From Adiantum capillus-veneris (taxonomy: Eukaryota; Streptophyta; Polypodiopsida; Polypodiales; Pteridaceae), in contig CM043942.1 in assembly GCA_014529385.2 (NCBI GenBank), positions 1,464,501 through 1,528,500 on the forward strand: a stretch of DNA of 64,000 nt. The letters run 5' to 3'. Below are positions 46,346-57,499 of the stretch, piece after piece. The notes under the pieces are model-generated. The model had not been told where the DNA came from. It was given only the letters and a program-made list of their open reading frames with translations, and searched no databases. A program made the position numbers and the translations under genes. Numbering within the stretch: the first letter of the stretch is position 1; the number at the start of each line of letters is the position of its first letter.

Positions 46346-46794
46346 AAATTGTTGTTCTTTCTCAAAAATTGATACAAAGGTTCCGCTACATGCGCATAAT
46401 GTGGAGACTAGATAACATAAAAACACACATGCACCCAAGAACCTTCAAACCTCAGTCACGTTAATACATGTCTCGTTCATTCTTTGAATCACATCAATTT
46501 TTTTGGACAAGGCCTTCTACCATATGGCCCGCACATATGTCCCACAATAAGAACTTCATTTACAACAAACACTAAATTTTGCGCAAACAAGGTAAGGTTC
46601 TCTTCTTCCAACCTTGAAAAGATTGTAGGTCTTGCTACAAGGATTGCTACAGTTATAGTTGTTTCTCCTATAACTCATCAAGCTTGTTTTGGGATGTAAA
46701 AGATACATAGGCTCATGCATTGATTGCATTGTCTGTGAAGTGCACTATTAATCTTCACATTCGCTCAACAAAATCTGAAAAATAGGATTGGGAT

Positions 46795-48682
46795 ATCTAG
46801 ATGGTCTTTATGGAAGTCACAATGAGGCGAAAATTGCAGGACACTTTTCTTGCTAAGGATACTAATGAGAAACTTATTTCTATAGGTGAAGAAATTTCAG
46901 ACAGCTCCCTTGTCAAGACTATTCTTGATGCCTTGCTAGATTCTTATCCAGATTTTTTCTAATACTTGGAGACTTATGACCCAAGGAAATCCTGAAGTTG
47001 TCAAGTTTGATGCACTGTGCACATTGTTGTTGCAAGAGTCACTTTCCAAAAAAAACAAAACTAGGTAGCGTGCAGTTGAATAGGCTTTTATTGTTGCTCA
47101 AAGAAAAGGTGGTAGCAGCAATGCAACCACTTCTTATGGTTGTTTTGCAAGTGAAAAATCACAAGTTCGTAATGCTTCTACTGGAAATTTTGGTGATAAG
47201 GAAAAAAACAAGATGTGTTGCCATTATTGTAAAGCTAATGATCACTTGATCAAGAAGTGTCCTAAGTTGAAGGTCAAAGAGGCTAAGAAGAAAGAGGGTG
47301 GTTTCACTGCAAATGCGGCTATTGCTAAGTCTTCTATGAAAGGATATTGTGATGATGATGTTGTTGCAGAATGGGATTTTTTGAGTGCAAAGTGTACCTA
47401 TAATCCTGATGTCCATGATGCATTTATGTCAGTTACTGCAGATTCACATGTGTGGTATTTTGACAGTGGTGCTACATCACATCGTAATTTGTTCACCTCT
47501 CTTGAGTCTATCCCTCATGGCTTCAGTTACTTGTGCCAACAATGCCTCTTATCCTGTTCAAGGAGTTGGAAAGATTGTGCTTACTGTTGCAAATGGTAGT
47601 TCTTTCACACTTGTGGATGCACTTTATGTACCTGGAATCAAGAAGACGGCTTTTGTCTTTTTCTGCACTTGTTAGATTTGGACTTGTAGTCAAAATTGTG
47701 GATGATAGATGTATGATACATGATATTAGTTTTGGTGATGAAATTATTGCATCTGGCATATTATTCCGTGGGCTGTATAAGATCACTTTGTATAACAAGT
47801 GTGCGTAGAATTTTGCAAATGCAGTTGTGGATTCAAAGGCTATTTCAGATTTGGTGATGAAATTGTTGCAACTGGCATATTATACCGTCGGATGTATAAT
47901 CTCACTTTGTACGACAAGTGTGTGTAGAATTTTGCAAATGCAGTTGTAGATTCAAAGGCTATTTCAGATGAAAAACTTTGACATGCGCGTTTTGGGCATC
48001 TGAATTTTTCCAATTTGCTGTGTTTGCAGAAATCTAAAATGGTTGCTTCTTTTCCGCCTCTTAAAGCAACTGTCAAACATGTTTGTGAAGGTTGTATTTT
48101 GGGTAAGATGCATAGTTCAAAGTTTCCAAAGGATGGATCATTTTTAGGGCCACATGCAGGTTGCAGCTTGTACATAATGATGTTTCTGGGCCAATGCAAA
48201 TTCTATCCTTGGAAAATTACCTTTACTTTGTGAATTTCATTGATGATTAGTCCAGGCATGCATGGGTATATCCGCTTAAAGCGAAGTCCAAAGTTTGAAT
48301 GTGCTTCAAACAATTTTTGGTTGTGGCTGAAAATGTCTCAAAATGTATTATGACCACCCTATGTTTCGATTGGGGGGGGATTATATGTCTCATGAATTTA
48401 ACGAATTTCTGGTTAGTCGTGGAATAAAACATCGATGTATAGTGCCTTATACACCTCAAAAAAATGGTGTTGCTGAGAGGAAAAATCGATCACTTATAGA
48501 AATGGCACAATGTATGGTCAAAAGTCAAGCTTGGATGCATTTGTTATGGATTGCGGCTATCATGTGCGCCACTTATGTACTAAACAGGTGTCCTACAAAA
48601 GCTTTGTAGTCTATTACTCCATATGAAGCATGGCATGATAGAAAGCCTTCTATTGAGCACATGCATGTTTTTAGATGTTTGG
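46795..48682 (+). pseudogene. third copia element: gag, protease, integrase (5' half)
   Basis: Reading frames on + shift several times. Around 46,880-47,200 there is gag sequence, at 47,213-47,250 the zinc knuckle 'CHYCKANDHLIKKC', at ~47,455 the protease 'WYFDSGATSH', at ~48,070-48,140 an integrase Cys pair 'CEGCILGK', and at 48,343-48,600 'GIKHRCIVPYTPQKNGVAER'. A 119-bp tandem duplication (47,732 and 47,851) disrupts frame between protease and integrase. The gene stops abruptly at 48,682 in 'HMHVFRCL' and resumes at 56,166. Confidence 0.8.
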
Positions 48683-50735
48683 TGTGAGGTCCCCAACCCC
48701 GAGAAGATTGGGGCAACTTGGTAGATGGCCTTCCTTTATTCTCCTTTTCCATTGACGACACCCTACACTGTTTCCACAAAGTAGAGATACGAGCAACAAA
48801 AGAGACGAATTCCTCTATCCATCATTTATGTGGTTATAAGGGTCATACGCCACAAGTTAGGTCGATAAATCTACGATTCTAATGAGGCTGCTTCCTAACA
48901 TAAAGATAAAGTCCCATTGAAATATTTAAAATACATAAACAACGCCTTTTTTCCCACGTTTAAGAGGCACGTCTGCCATCCATAAACCGTAAATATGATA
49001 TGAGACTTAGTGTAAAATAGCTAGTAATCTTGTGGGCACGTAGATTTGGGACATCTCGATTCTTGGCACAATGAGTTTCTAATTTCACTTCTCTTAATCA
49101 GAGGGAGTGGAGAGTTTCTCGACTAATCAAGACCACCCATCCTTGACTTGCAACCTGAGGCAGCCCCCACTTCCCATCCCACACTCACACTTTTTAACTT
49201 GTTTACTACCACACTGTTTTGTATATACAAACAATGTTCCTTAATTAATTCCAAACACAGGTTCTTTTATTAAGCCCTTCAAACAATACCAAAACAACTC
49301 AAACAAGGCCTAATGAAGACAGCCCTATAATTCAACAAAAATAACTTTTCCAATTTCTCATGAGTTGCCGCTACTCGCGGACTTTCTCTGTCTAACCAAC
49401 AAAGCCTTTGCAAAGGATTTATTTGCTAACCGTAAATTGTGCAACCTTCCCATCTCGCTAACCGCAAGACATTCCGCAACCCATGAGGCATCCCGCAACC
49501 TGCGAGGCATCCCGCTAACCACTAGGCATCCCGCTAACCGCAAGGCATCCCGCTAACCGCGAGGAACAAAAGAGAGCCGATAACCTCAACTTAATCTTTG
49601 CTAACCGTGGAATCATCTCACTACCCGCGAGGGAACAAAAGATATTCGTTCAACAATTCTTCTCATTAAATGATTCATCAAACATGATCAACCAATTCTC
49701 TATATCAATCAGTAACCACTTATCAAACAATGACAGTTTATTAAGCAATAACAATTCAACAAACAATGACAATTTATCAAACAGTTCTTTCACTAATGTA
49801 TGAGAACATATGCTTGTTTCTTGTGATAGAATCACTTTTCTTGGACAGTTTAAGGAAATCCCTATGCTTAGCTTCCCAGGTCAACATGAATAGCAATGCA
49901 GAATTATAAATTTGTCTTACTAGATTAAATACATGTTCGATTATCGCCCGTGTTTGAGGTTGGACGGCTTCGACTTCTTTCGCGACCAATACATCCGCTT
50001 CAGCAGCGTTTGGAGTAGATGATACCTTCTTTTGCACCTTCTTGGAGGTGGAGTGACATGAGCATCCTTTGAGCTTCGAGTCACTCACTTTGGGGCCATC
50101 GTATCAATGTAGACAAGAGGAAAAGAGAGAAAGAGAACTCCAAAATCTCAAGGACAACACGACAATGGTAGAGAAGACTTAGAGATGGAGATAACTCGAG
50201 GGAGAGAGGTTGAGGGAGAGAAGATAACTCCGATGTCAAGGCGAGAGAGCTTCTGCTCTGCTAAGAGTGTGTCTCTATGTCTTTGAAAGTGAGGGGAGAG
50301 GGGTCTTTATATAGGCTGTCAAGGCCAGCTAAGAATAGAGGAAAGCAAAGAGAGCTAAGTTCGTGTACTTTTGCGGCTCTTTTTATTTTTTATTTTTTTT
50401 TGGACACAGATTCTGATGCGCGGTATCGGTTCTCCAATTTTAAAAGAAGCTTGGCTTCCAAGCCAAGAACTTTAAACTTAACTCCCTTGTCTTTTTTTCC
50501 TAAAAATACTCCTCCTTCCTAAAAGGTCAATTCTTATCTTTAGATACAGTCTTGAGGCTTAAGCTTCCCATCAACCTATAGTTTTGAAGTGAATAAGGCT
50601 CATAATTAATAGTTCTAGATTCCGATTTTTGATCCGACCGTTCTATTAGAATGCTCTTTGACTTCATGAAATAAAACCTCAAATATTTGCAAAGTAAATA
50701 AAACATATTTATTGAAAAATGTTGGGTACATTACA
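48683..50735 (-). repeat. 3' LTR of gag-only element (2,053 bp)
   Basis: In + orientation it starts TGTGAGGTCCCC and ends TTACA. On its own strand it starts TGTAATG and ends CCTCACA, so TG...CA. It contains a ~19-bp minisatellite (49,450-49,560) and an AAC/CAAT-rich block (49,680-49,790). The open frame at 49,777-50,088 (minus) has no known domain. Confidence 0.8.
49450..49562. repeat. ~19-bp minisatellite 'CATCCCGCTAACCGCGAGG'
   Basis: Five to six diverged copies lie in a row. The same repeat occurs in the partner LTR at ~53,470-53,580, so it was part of the LTR before the element inserted. Confidence 0.85.
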
Positions 50736-50859
50736 ATCTCCCCAACTTAGGGATTCGAGATGTCCTCATCTCAAGAAAAAGTGAGGATACTCCTACTCTA
50801 ATTACTTTCTTGATCATCATTGTATCCAAAAAGTGGTTTCCTTAGTCTGCTTCACTTGC

Positions 50860-51630
50860 TACTATTGCTGCTCTATTAGTCAAATCATGGACAAGTGTTA
50901 CGATAATGTCCCAGCTCTCCACATTCAAAGCATCGAACATTCAAGCGTGGACGATCTTGCACATTAGCTCTTTGTGGTTGTCTATGGTTGAATCTTTGAT
51001 TCTATTTAATTCTTGTTGTAATCCCTTGTTCCTTCATCAAAGTTTTAGCTCGTAGTAAAGCATCTTGTACAGTGGTAGGTTTCAAGGCTTCCAATCGTGA
51101 GCTAATTGGTTCTCTTAAAAATTGACAAAAGCGAGCTACCTGCTGCTCTATGGTCATTGATGGTGCATAACGTCTAAGCCTTACAAACTTTGAGTAGTAC
51201 TCTTCCAAGGATAAATTGTATTGTTTTAAGCTAAAGAACTCATTTATCTTTATCGCTTCATGGGCAGGGGTAAGTATCTTTTCTTCACCGCTTGTTTGAT
51301 TTCCTACCAACTCTGAGAGTTTTCCAACACTCCCATGTCACGACAGTGTTGTTTCCATCATAATTTCGCTTCACCAAAGAGGTGAAACATCCCTAGCATC
51401 ACTTGGTTTGCAAGTGTGGTCCTTGCAACAAAGAAATAATCATCCATAGCTTCGATCCATACTTCTGCATCTTTCTCAATATCATCACCCTCTCCTTTAA
51501 AAGAAGGTGGTTGCATTTGTTTGAGCAACAACGTCTTCTCCTGAATCTCCGTATAGATAGCGTCGCTATGAGGATTTTCCAACGTAGAACTGATTTGAGG
51601 ATTCCCCTGAGTGTACTTCAATGTTTATAA
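50860..51630 (-). pseudogene. gypsy-type gag of the gag-only element
   Basis: The minus frame 51,621-51,358 encodes 'PPSFKGEGD..EKDAEVWIEAMDDYF', typical of a gypsy gag. After a stop and frame shifts, 51,310-51,002 gives 'FFSLKQYNLSLEEYYSKF' and 'QQVARFCQFLREPI'. Near 50,940-50,890 a zinc knuckle 'CFECGELGHYRNTC' is readable. Broken by several stops, so any mobility would have needed proteins from a related element. Confidence 0.8.
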
Positions 51631-51649
51631 TAATTTGGTACTTCCAAAC

Positions 51650-51880
51650 TTAGACTTATCGAGTCCACTAAAAACTCAAAGTATGACTTAACCAATCATT
51701 ACTTATCCAATTCATTAAAACTCAATCACATGACCTAACCAATCTTGACTTAACCAATCCATCAAAACTTAGTCACATGACTTAACCAGTCATGACTATC
51801 TCAATCACATGACATAAACAGTCATGGGTTATCCAATCACATGACTTAACCAGTCATGGCTCATTCAATCCCCCAAAAAA
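51650..51880. repeat. ~35-bp tandem repeat 'TCACATGACTTAACCAGTCATG'-type
   Basis: Four to five diverged units, each with 'ATCACATGAC.TAA.CA.TCATG', lie in the leader between the primer-binding site and gag. Each unit contains a small CATGAC/GTCATG inverted repeat. Confidence 0.7.
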
Positions 51881-52132
51881 ACTCTCTTCATGACTTAATT
51901 ACTCAAACATTTTCTTTGTAGAAAAATAACTCAATCTTCTATTCATAAAATCATCAAAAATGTCATATATAGGGATCTATAAAAGATCTCTCCATGAAAA
52001 ACATAATAGAGGTTTCAGCCATAACTATGGTAAATTTCAATTGATATAGCATAATATCTCTAGGAGTCAGATACGGTATATAGTAAGCATACACATGAAA
52101 AAGCTTGAAGTAGCCGACTAAATATTTTTAAC

Positions 52133-52150
52133 CTAGGCTTTGATACCAAT
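52133..52150 (-). promoter_or_regulatory. primer-binding site of gag-only element
   Basis: On the minus strand it reads TTGGTATCAAAGCCTAGG immediately inside the LTR end at 52,151. This is a methionine-tRNA-like plant retrotransposon site and fixes the element's direction. Confidence 0.8.
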
Positions 52151-53917
52151 TGTGAGGTTCCCAATCCCGAGAAGACGGGGGAAACTTGATAGATGGCCTT
52201 CCTTTATTCTCCTTTTCCATTGACAACACCCTACTCTGTTTCCACAAAGTAGAGATACGAGCAACAGAAGAGAGGAAGTCCTCTATCCATTGTTTATGTG
52301 GTTATAAGGGTCATACGCCACAAGCCAGTTCGATAAATTGAGGATTCTAATGAAGCTGCTTCCTAACATAAAGATAAAGTCTCATTGACATATTTAGAAC
52401 CCATAAACAACGCCTTTTTTTCCACGTTTAAGAGGCACGACCGCCATCTATAAACCATAAATATGATATGAGACTTAGTCTAAACTAACTAGTAATCTTG
52501 TGGGCACGTAGATTTGGGACATCTAGATTCTTGGCACAATGAGTCTCTAATTTCACTTCTCTTAATAAAACGGAGTGGACGGTTTCTCGACTAATCGAGA
52601 CCACCCATCCTTGACTGGCAACCTGAGCCAGTCCCCACTTTCCATCCTACACTCACACTTTTTAATTTGTTTACTACCACACTGTTTTACATATACAAAT
52701 AGTGTTCCTTAATTAATTCCAAATACAGGTTCTTTTATACATCCCTTCAAACAATACCAAAACAATTGCCACCACCACAAGATACCAAATAGGCCCCGAT
52801 AACAAGATTTACGTGATCGAAAGGCCATATGGAACTCCGAGGGTGCAACCATTTCCACCACCACAAGATACCAAATAGGCCCCGAACAATTAAGTCCAAG
52901 GGGGAGACAAGTCTCAACCAATGTTGGGTCAGAAACCTTCTTTACCTCAAGAGGACCAAGAGATCATAAGGTACACACAGTGTGTACGAACACTGGCAAA
53001 CTCGCGAATGCTATCACCAACTTCATACTATGAAGAGCCAATTGAATATACCCGAGAGTAATGTGTATGTTGACAAAGGTCATCCTTCTTGGATTAGTAT
53101 AGATGATGCTACACAGTCATCATATGTTATGAAACCAATGAAAAATCATTATATGATGGATGAGAACATGCTTATGTTTATAGATAATCATAATCATTAT
53201 ATGATGGATGAGAACATGCTTATACCACACTGTTTTACATATACAAATAGTGTTCCTTAATTAATTCCAAATACAGGTTCTTTTATACATCCCTTCAAAC
53301 AATACCAAAACAATTCAAACAAGGCCTAATGAAGACAGCCCTATACTTCAACAAAAATAACTTTTTCAATTTCTCATAAGTTGCCGCTACCCGTGGACTT
53401 TCTATGTCTAGCCAACAAAGCCTTAGCAAAGGATTTATTTGCTAACCGCGAATGACGCAACCTTCTCATCTCGCTAACTGCGAGGCATCGCGCTACCTGC
53501 GAGGCATATTGCTAACCGTGAAGCATCCGCTAACCGCGAGGCATCTTGCTAACCACCAGGCATCCCGCTAACTGCGAGGAAGAAAAGAGAGCCAATAACC
53601 TCATCTTAATCTCCGCTAACCACAGAATCATCTCGCTACCCGTGAGGAACAAAAGATATTCTTTCAACAATTCTTCTCATTAAATGATTCATCAAACATG
53701 ATCAACCAGTTCTCTATATCAATCAAGAACCACTTATCAAACAATAACAATTTATTAAGCAATAATAATTCAACAAACAATGATAATTTATCAAACAGTT
53801 GTTTCACTAATCTATGTAAACATATGCTTGTTTCTTGTGATAGAATCACATTTCTTGGACAAATCTTATCTTTAGATACAGTCTTAAGGCTGAAGCTTCC
53901 CATCAACCTATAGTTTT
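52151..53917 (-). repeat. 5' LTR of gag-only element, truncated and interrupted
   Basis: It starts TGTGAGGTTCCC like the partner LTR and stays similar to 52,767. It is then interrupted by a ~456-bp foreign segment flanked by a ~92-bp direct duplication, resumes at 53,224, skips the segment equivalent to 49,848-50,526, and stops at 53,917. Confidence 0.8.
52768..53223 (+). other. foreign coding-like insert within an LTR
   Basis: This segment has no counterpart in the partner LTR. The LTR bases before it (52,675-52,767) are repeated immediately after it (53,224-53,314). A + frame reads through 'QPMLGQKPSLPQEDQEII' and, after a shift, 'ESNVYVDKGHPSWISIDDAT', ending with a duplicated 'NHYMMDENML'. 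'CCACCACAAGATACCAAATAGGCCCC' is also present twice (52,775 and 52,857). I do not recognise the protein. It could be a captured host exon. Confidence 0.5.
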
Positions 53918-54931
53918 GAATTAGCTATTAGATTAAGAATTATATAATATACTAATGATATGGAGAATTAGAGAGCAGCTATTGAGAAATATAGCTATGA
54001 TTAAGCATAATAGTTGAGAGATTAAGAGACTGATAGAGAGATTTGCAGCAAAGCATAAATTAAATCGATATTACCGTGATTAGGGGCTGAATTTCTACTC
54101 AAAATTCTGATCCAATGGAGTTCTCAAGATGAGAATCGGGCAGCACTTTCCTCCTTTGCTTCTTCTCCAAAACTATGTGTGCCTGCAACACCTCCCCAAG
54201 GTGTGTGTGTAAGTGTTTGTGTGTGTGCTGAGTGGGTGTGTGAGCATGTGTGTGTGTGTGTGTGAGCACACTCTTAAATAGGCCTCTCCATGCTGAACAT
54301 CGACCTTGCTTGCTATTTGCATTTGAGAGCTACTCCACTTATGCATGGAAAGTCCGGTTACATGTCTACCAAGTGTCTAGTTAGCTAGTGTAACTGACTC
54401 TCACACTCACTCTCAAGCATGGAAACTCTCCTGCAACTCCCAAAAGAAGAGAGGGCGCCCCCTAGCTGCTAAAGCAAGCTCTGAGTGGCCTGGAACTTGT
54501 TCCCACACAGCCTCGAGCCCCAGCGCCTCCCCGAACAACCTTAGGAAATTTTGGTTTTAGGCTAAAACGGGCCATACGAGTCGGAATTTAATATCGTAAA
54601 TTGCTATACTAAGCTCTAACTAAGGTGTATATGTCCGAGTACCGCCATATTTAGCAGCCCCCAGGGTCCGAAAATGCATTTTTTTCAAATTCGGGGTACG
54701 GGTGCAGTTTTTCGAGACGGTCAAAACTAGACGGGTGGGGTGACCAAAAACTTACTATTTTGGAATTTTGTTCACAAAAATTATTTTAATTCACATTTTG
54801 AAGCTTTATAACATTCTAAACATCATTGCACTGACAGAATTTGAAAAACTGCTAAAAATAGCAACTTTTTTCCATTATGTTCATTTCATGGTACAAGGGT
54901 GCTCTTTCTGGTCGGGGTCACAGACCTTACA
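53918..54931 (-). repeat. presumptive 3' LTR of a gypsy element
   Basis: On the minus strand the end of gypsy pol at 54,963 is followed by the purine-rich 'ACGTTGGGGAGGT' and then TGTAAGGTCTGTGACC, a typical LTR start, at 54,931. The far end of the LTR is not defined because it abuts the broken LTR at 53,917. It contains a TG-rich microsatellite at ~54,198-54,266. Confidence 0.55.
54198..54266. repeat. (TG)n-rich imperfect microsatellite
   Basis: Interrupted TG runs, with the longest pure stretch around 54,246-54,262. Confidence 0.9.
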
Positions 54932-54962
54932 ACCTCCCCAACGTGAAGAATTTGAGATGTCC

Positions 54963-56130
54963 TCATCTCAAGAATGTGTTTGGATAATCTTTTATGAGCA
55001 TTGGTTCGTCCTCCCAAGTTGCATCTTCTTTAGGGTAATCCGTCCACTTTACTAGATGCTCCGTGATTGTTCTGTTGCGTAACTTCCTTTCCCTTGTTTC
55101 AAGTACATAGTCAGGTTGGAGCTTGAGAACTCCTTGTGCTGGCATGACTATCTGATCTGAGTCCAAGAATTGATCAGGATTAGGGATATAGGGTTTGAGT
55201 AAGCTGACGTGGAATACATCATGAACCTTTAAGTTTGTAGGTAACTTTAGCTTGTAGGCCTGGTCACTCACAACCTTAACAATCTTGCATGGTCCACAAT
55301 ACCTTGGGCTTAGCTTCTTGTATCTACCTAGTAATAAGTTGCTTTTCTTTGGTCGGACTCGCAGAAAAACCTTATCTCCTTCTTTGAAAGTTCTTTCCGA
55401 ATGGTTCTTATCTGCATAGTGCTTCTGTCTATCCTGAGCGGCCTGGATGTCTTGGCGAATAGCTCTAGTTTGAGCTTCCATATCTTCTAACATCTTTCTA
55501 GAGGCTTCTACCTTGATAGTTGGATCCAAGAAGTTCAATGGTGCTAAACGGTCCTATCCATGAAGAGCTTTAAAGGGTGACATTCCAATGCTCCTGTGTT
55601 AGGAAGAATTATAATCATATTCTACCAAAGGAAGATATTGTAACCACTTGTTTGGCTCTTGCGAACAATAGACCCTGAGAATGTCCTCAGTGACTTGATT
55701 TACTCTTTCAGTCTGCCCATCTGTCTGCGGATGATACACTGTACCGAAGGCTAATTGTGACCCAATAGATTGGAAAAGAGAAGTCAAAATTTTTGATGTA
55801 AACTTGGCATCTCTATCACTGACGATATGCTTGGGTAAACCATGCAACCTAGAAATCTCCTTGATGAATACCCGGCTAATATTCGAAGCAGTAAAGGTTG
55901 TCTTTACAGGTATTAGATGAGCCACTTTTGTGAGCATATCAACAACCACAAATGCAGAGTCTGGCATATCTTTTCTTGTTGATGTAAAATTTTTGCCTAA
56001 ATTGGGCAACTTGAGTATATTTCTTAGAGTCTTAGATTGTTGTGCCATATCTTTTAATAACTTAATTGATTTTCTTTGTTTGTCTTTTGGCTTGAGGATA
56101 ATAAGTTGTATTAAATATTAATTGTGTCCC
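54963..56130 (-). pseudogene. Ty3/gypsy integrase and chromodomain
   Basis: Minus strand, 56,048-55,599: integrase core with all three acidic positions, in 'FVVVDMLTKVAHLIP', 'IVSDRDAKFTS' and 'YHPQTDGQTERVN'. Two stops near 55,600-55,560 precede 55,538-54,963. That part encodes the integrase C-terminal 'KEGDKVFLRVRPKKSNLL' and 'SPRYCGPCKIVK', followed by a chromodomain-like 'EHLVKWTDYPKEDATWEDE'. Sequence before the core (56,130-56,050) is already diverged, and RT and gag are missing. Confidence 0.82.
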
Positions 56131-56165
56131 AACAACTTGGAACAATGATGCCCAAGAAGCATTGC

Positions 56166-57480
56166 TGGCATATGCTTTGGTGCCACAAACACAACGCAAC
56201 AAATTGGATGATAAGGCTATCACCCGGGGGATTCACCATGAAAAATTTATTGCACCACGTAAGTGCAGGGGAGGCATATAAGTTAGGGGCAGGCCCCCAA
56301 TAATTTATCTCCCAAGCTTAAAAATAAGGTAGGGGGGTATCATATTTATGGGGGGCAGGGCGAGGGGGGGGGGACCTGACCTGGGTTGAGACCTGGGTTG
56401 ATTACTTGTAAGAATTGGTCACGAGTGCACTAGAACTCAAATGAATTTAGGGGAATTTTTTTTCAAGTCACATATCATATTTTGCATCAAACCAATCATG
56501 GATAAGGGCTGATTTGGAGGAAGTCAAGGGTTGATTTACACCAGCTTTGGATGGGTCAGAATTGGACGAGTAGCTAGAGTGCAGGCAGATTAGGCACATA
56601 GATTGAAATTCAAACTAAGACACATTCATGGTATGTTTAGTTATCAACATAAGTGGTTTCTTAGTACGTTGCTAGTCACTATGCTACACACTCGTTGACT
56701 AGTTTTACTCAATTAGATAATGTGAGTCCTAAATTTTATATGTAAGATAGGGGTATGATAGTTTTCTTCATTGATTATCGTATAAGCTTAGAAAGGGGGG
56801 TCATATTCTCTAATATGAGTCGTATATAGGGGTTTTATCAAAATTTTTTGCGCACAGGTAGCATCCTGTTTTGTATATAGAGTGAATCCCCCGGGGGCTG
56901 TCAAATGTATTTTGTTTGGTTATAGTGTTGAAAGAAAAGGTTACAGGTTGTAGTATCCACAAAAAAAGCATATTTTATTTGTGGAAGATTCTGTTCAACC
57001 CTTGTTCTCATGTACTAGAGACAATAAGGTAAGCTCACATGACATTTATGACACTTTTTTGCCTCTTTTGAGGCAAATGTACAGCCTATGGGGGTTCTTG
57101 AAAATGTTACATATTAGCCTATTACTTATGCAGATGTACTTGATGTACTTGATGAAGAAAGGACTGAGAATGAGCATGCTAGAGGTATGCCTAAATGGTT
57201 GGTGCATACTTTGCGTGATAGTAAATTGGATGCACCTTTGTCTAATCGTACTTGTTCAGGTTCTCTCCATGCATCTTATGCATCAGATTGTTATGATTTG
57301 GTTGTGTCTAGCTTACAGGATGTTGAGAAACCTCTGTCTCTTGATATAGCACAAAAAATTAGAAATTTGAATGGCTGCCATGCAGTTAGAATATAATGCA
57401 CTTATAGAACATGACACACAGACTTTATGTAATTCCTTTCATAATGGCTACTCTATCCAATAGATCTAGGGCCTCTACAA
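56166..57480 (+). pseudogene. third copia element: resumed pol (integrase C-terminus to RT start)
   Basis: From 56,166 the + frame gives 'AYALVPQTQRNKLDDKA', is interrupted by the MITE at 56,223, and continues after 56,903 as 'KCILFGYSVERKGYRL' and 'KHILFVEDSVQPL'. Then comes linker sequence (57,187-57,396) and the RT start 'MQLEYNALIEHD' near 57,375-57,415. It joins the sequence cut at 48,682. The remaining RT and 3' LTR are absent. Confidence 0.78.
56223..56895. mobile_element. 673-bp MITE with CCCGGGGGATTCAC termini
   Basis: The terminal inverted repeat is CCCGGGGGATTCAC at 56,223-56,236, with its complement at 56,882-56,895. The flanks are GGCTATCA (56,215-56,222) and GGCTGTCA (56,896-56,903), an 8-bp duplication with one difference. 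Removing the element and one flank copy exactly restores the copia frame (...DDKAIKCILFGYS...). Internal words such as 'AATATGACCCC' on one strand are shared with the element at 424-671. Noncoding. Confidence 0.88.
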
Positions 57481-57499
57481 ACAGCTCCGAAGTGATTTT

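Larger units (their letters stand above)
48683..53917 (-). mobile_element. gag-only LTR element with ~2-kb LTRs (TR-GAG-like)
   Basis: Two long direct repeats (48,683-50,735 and 52,151-53,917) flank only ~1.4 kb. On the minus strand the internal part begins with a primer-binding site, encodes a gypsy-type gag, and ends with the purine-rich 'TTGGGGAGAT' before the 3' LTR. No protease, integrase or reverse transcriptase is present. This is the layout described for non-autonomous terminal-repeat-with-GAG elements. The right LTR is incomplete, lacking ~680 bp present in the left one (49,848-50,526) and its end beyond 53,917. Confidence 0.75.

Noticed and set aside
49450-49562. Regularly repeated 19-bp units resembling a CRISPR array
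   Set aside because: Units are adjacent with no unique spacers, lie inside a plant LTR and recur in the partner LTR. It is a minisatellite.
52982-53260. 92-codon open frame as an independent gene
   Set aside because: It crosses from the inserted segment into LTR sequence at 53,224 and ends with a duplicated unit, so it is treated as part of a captured fragment.
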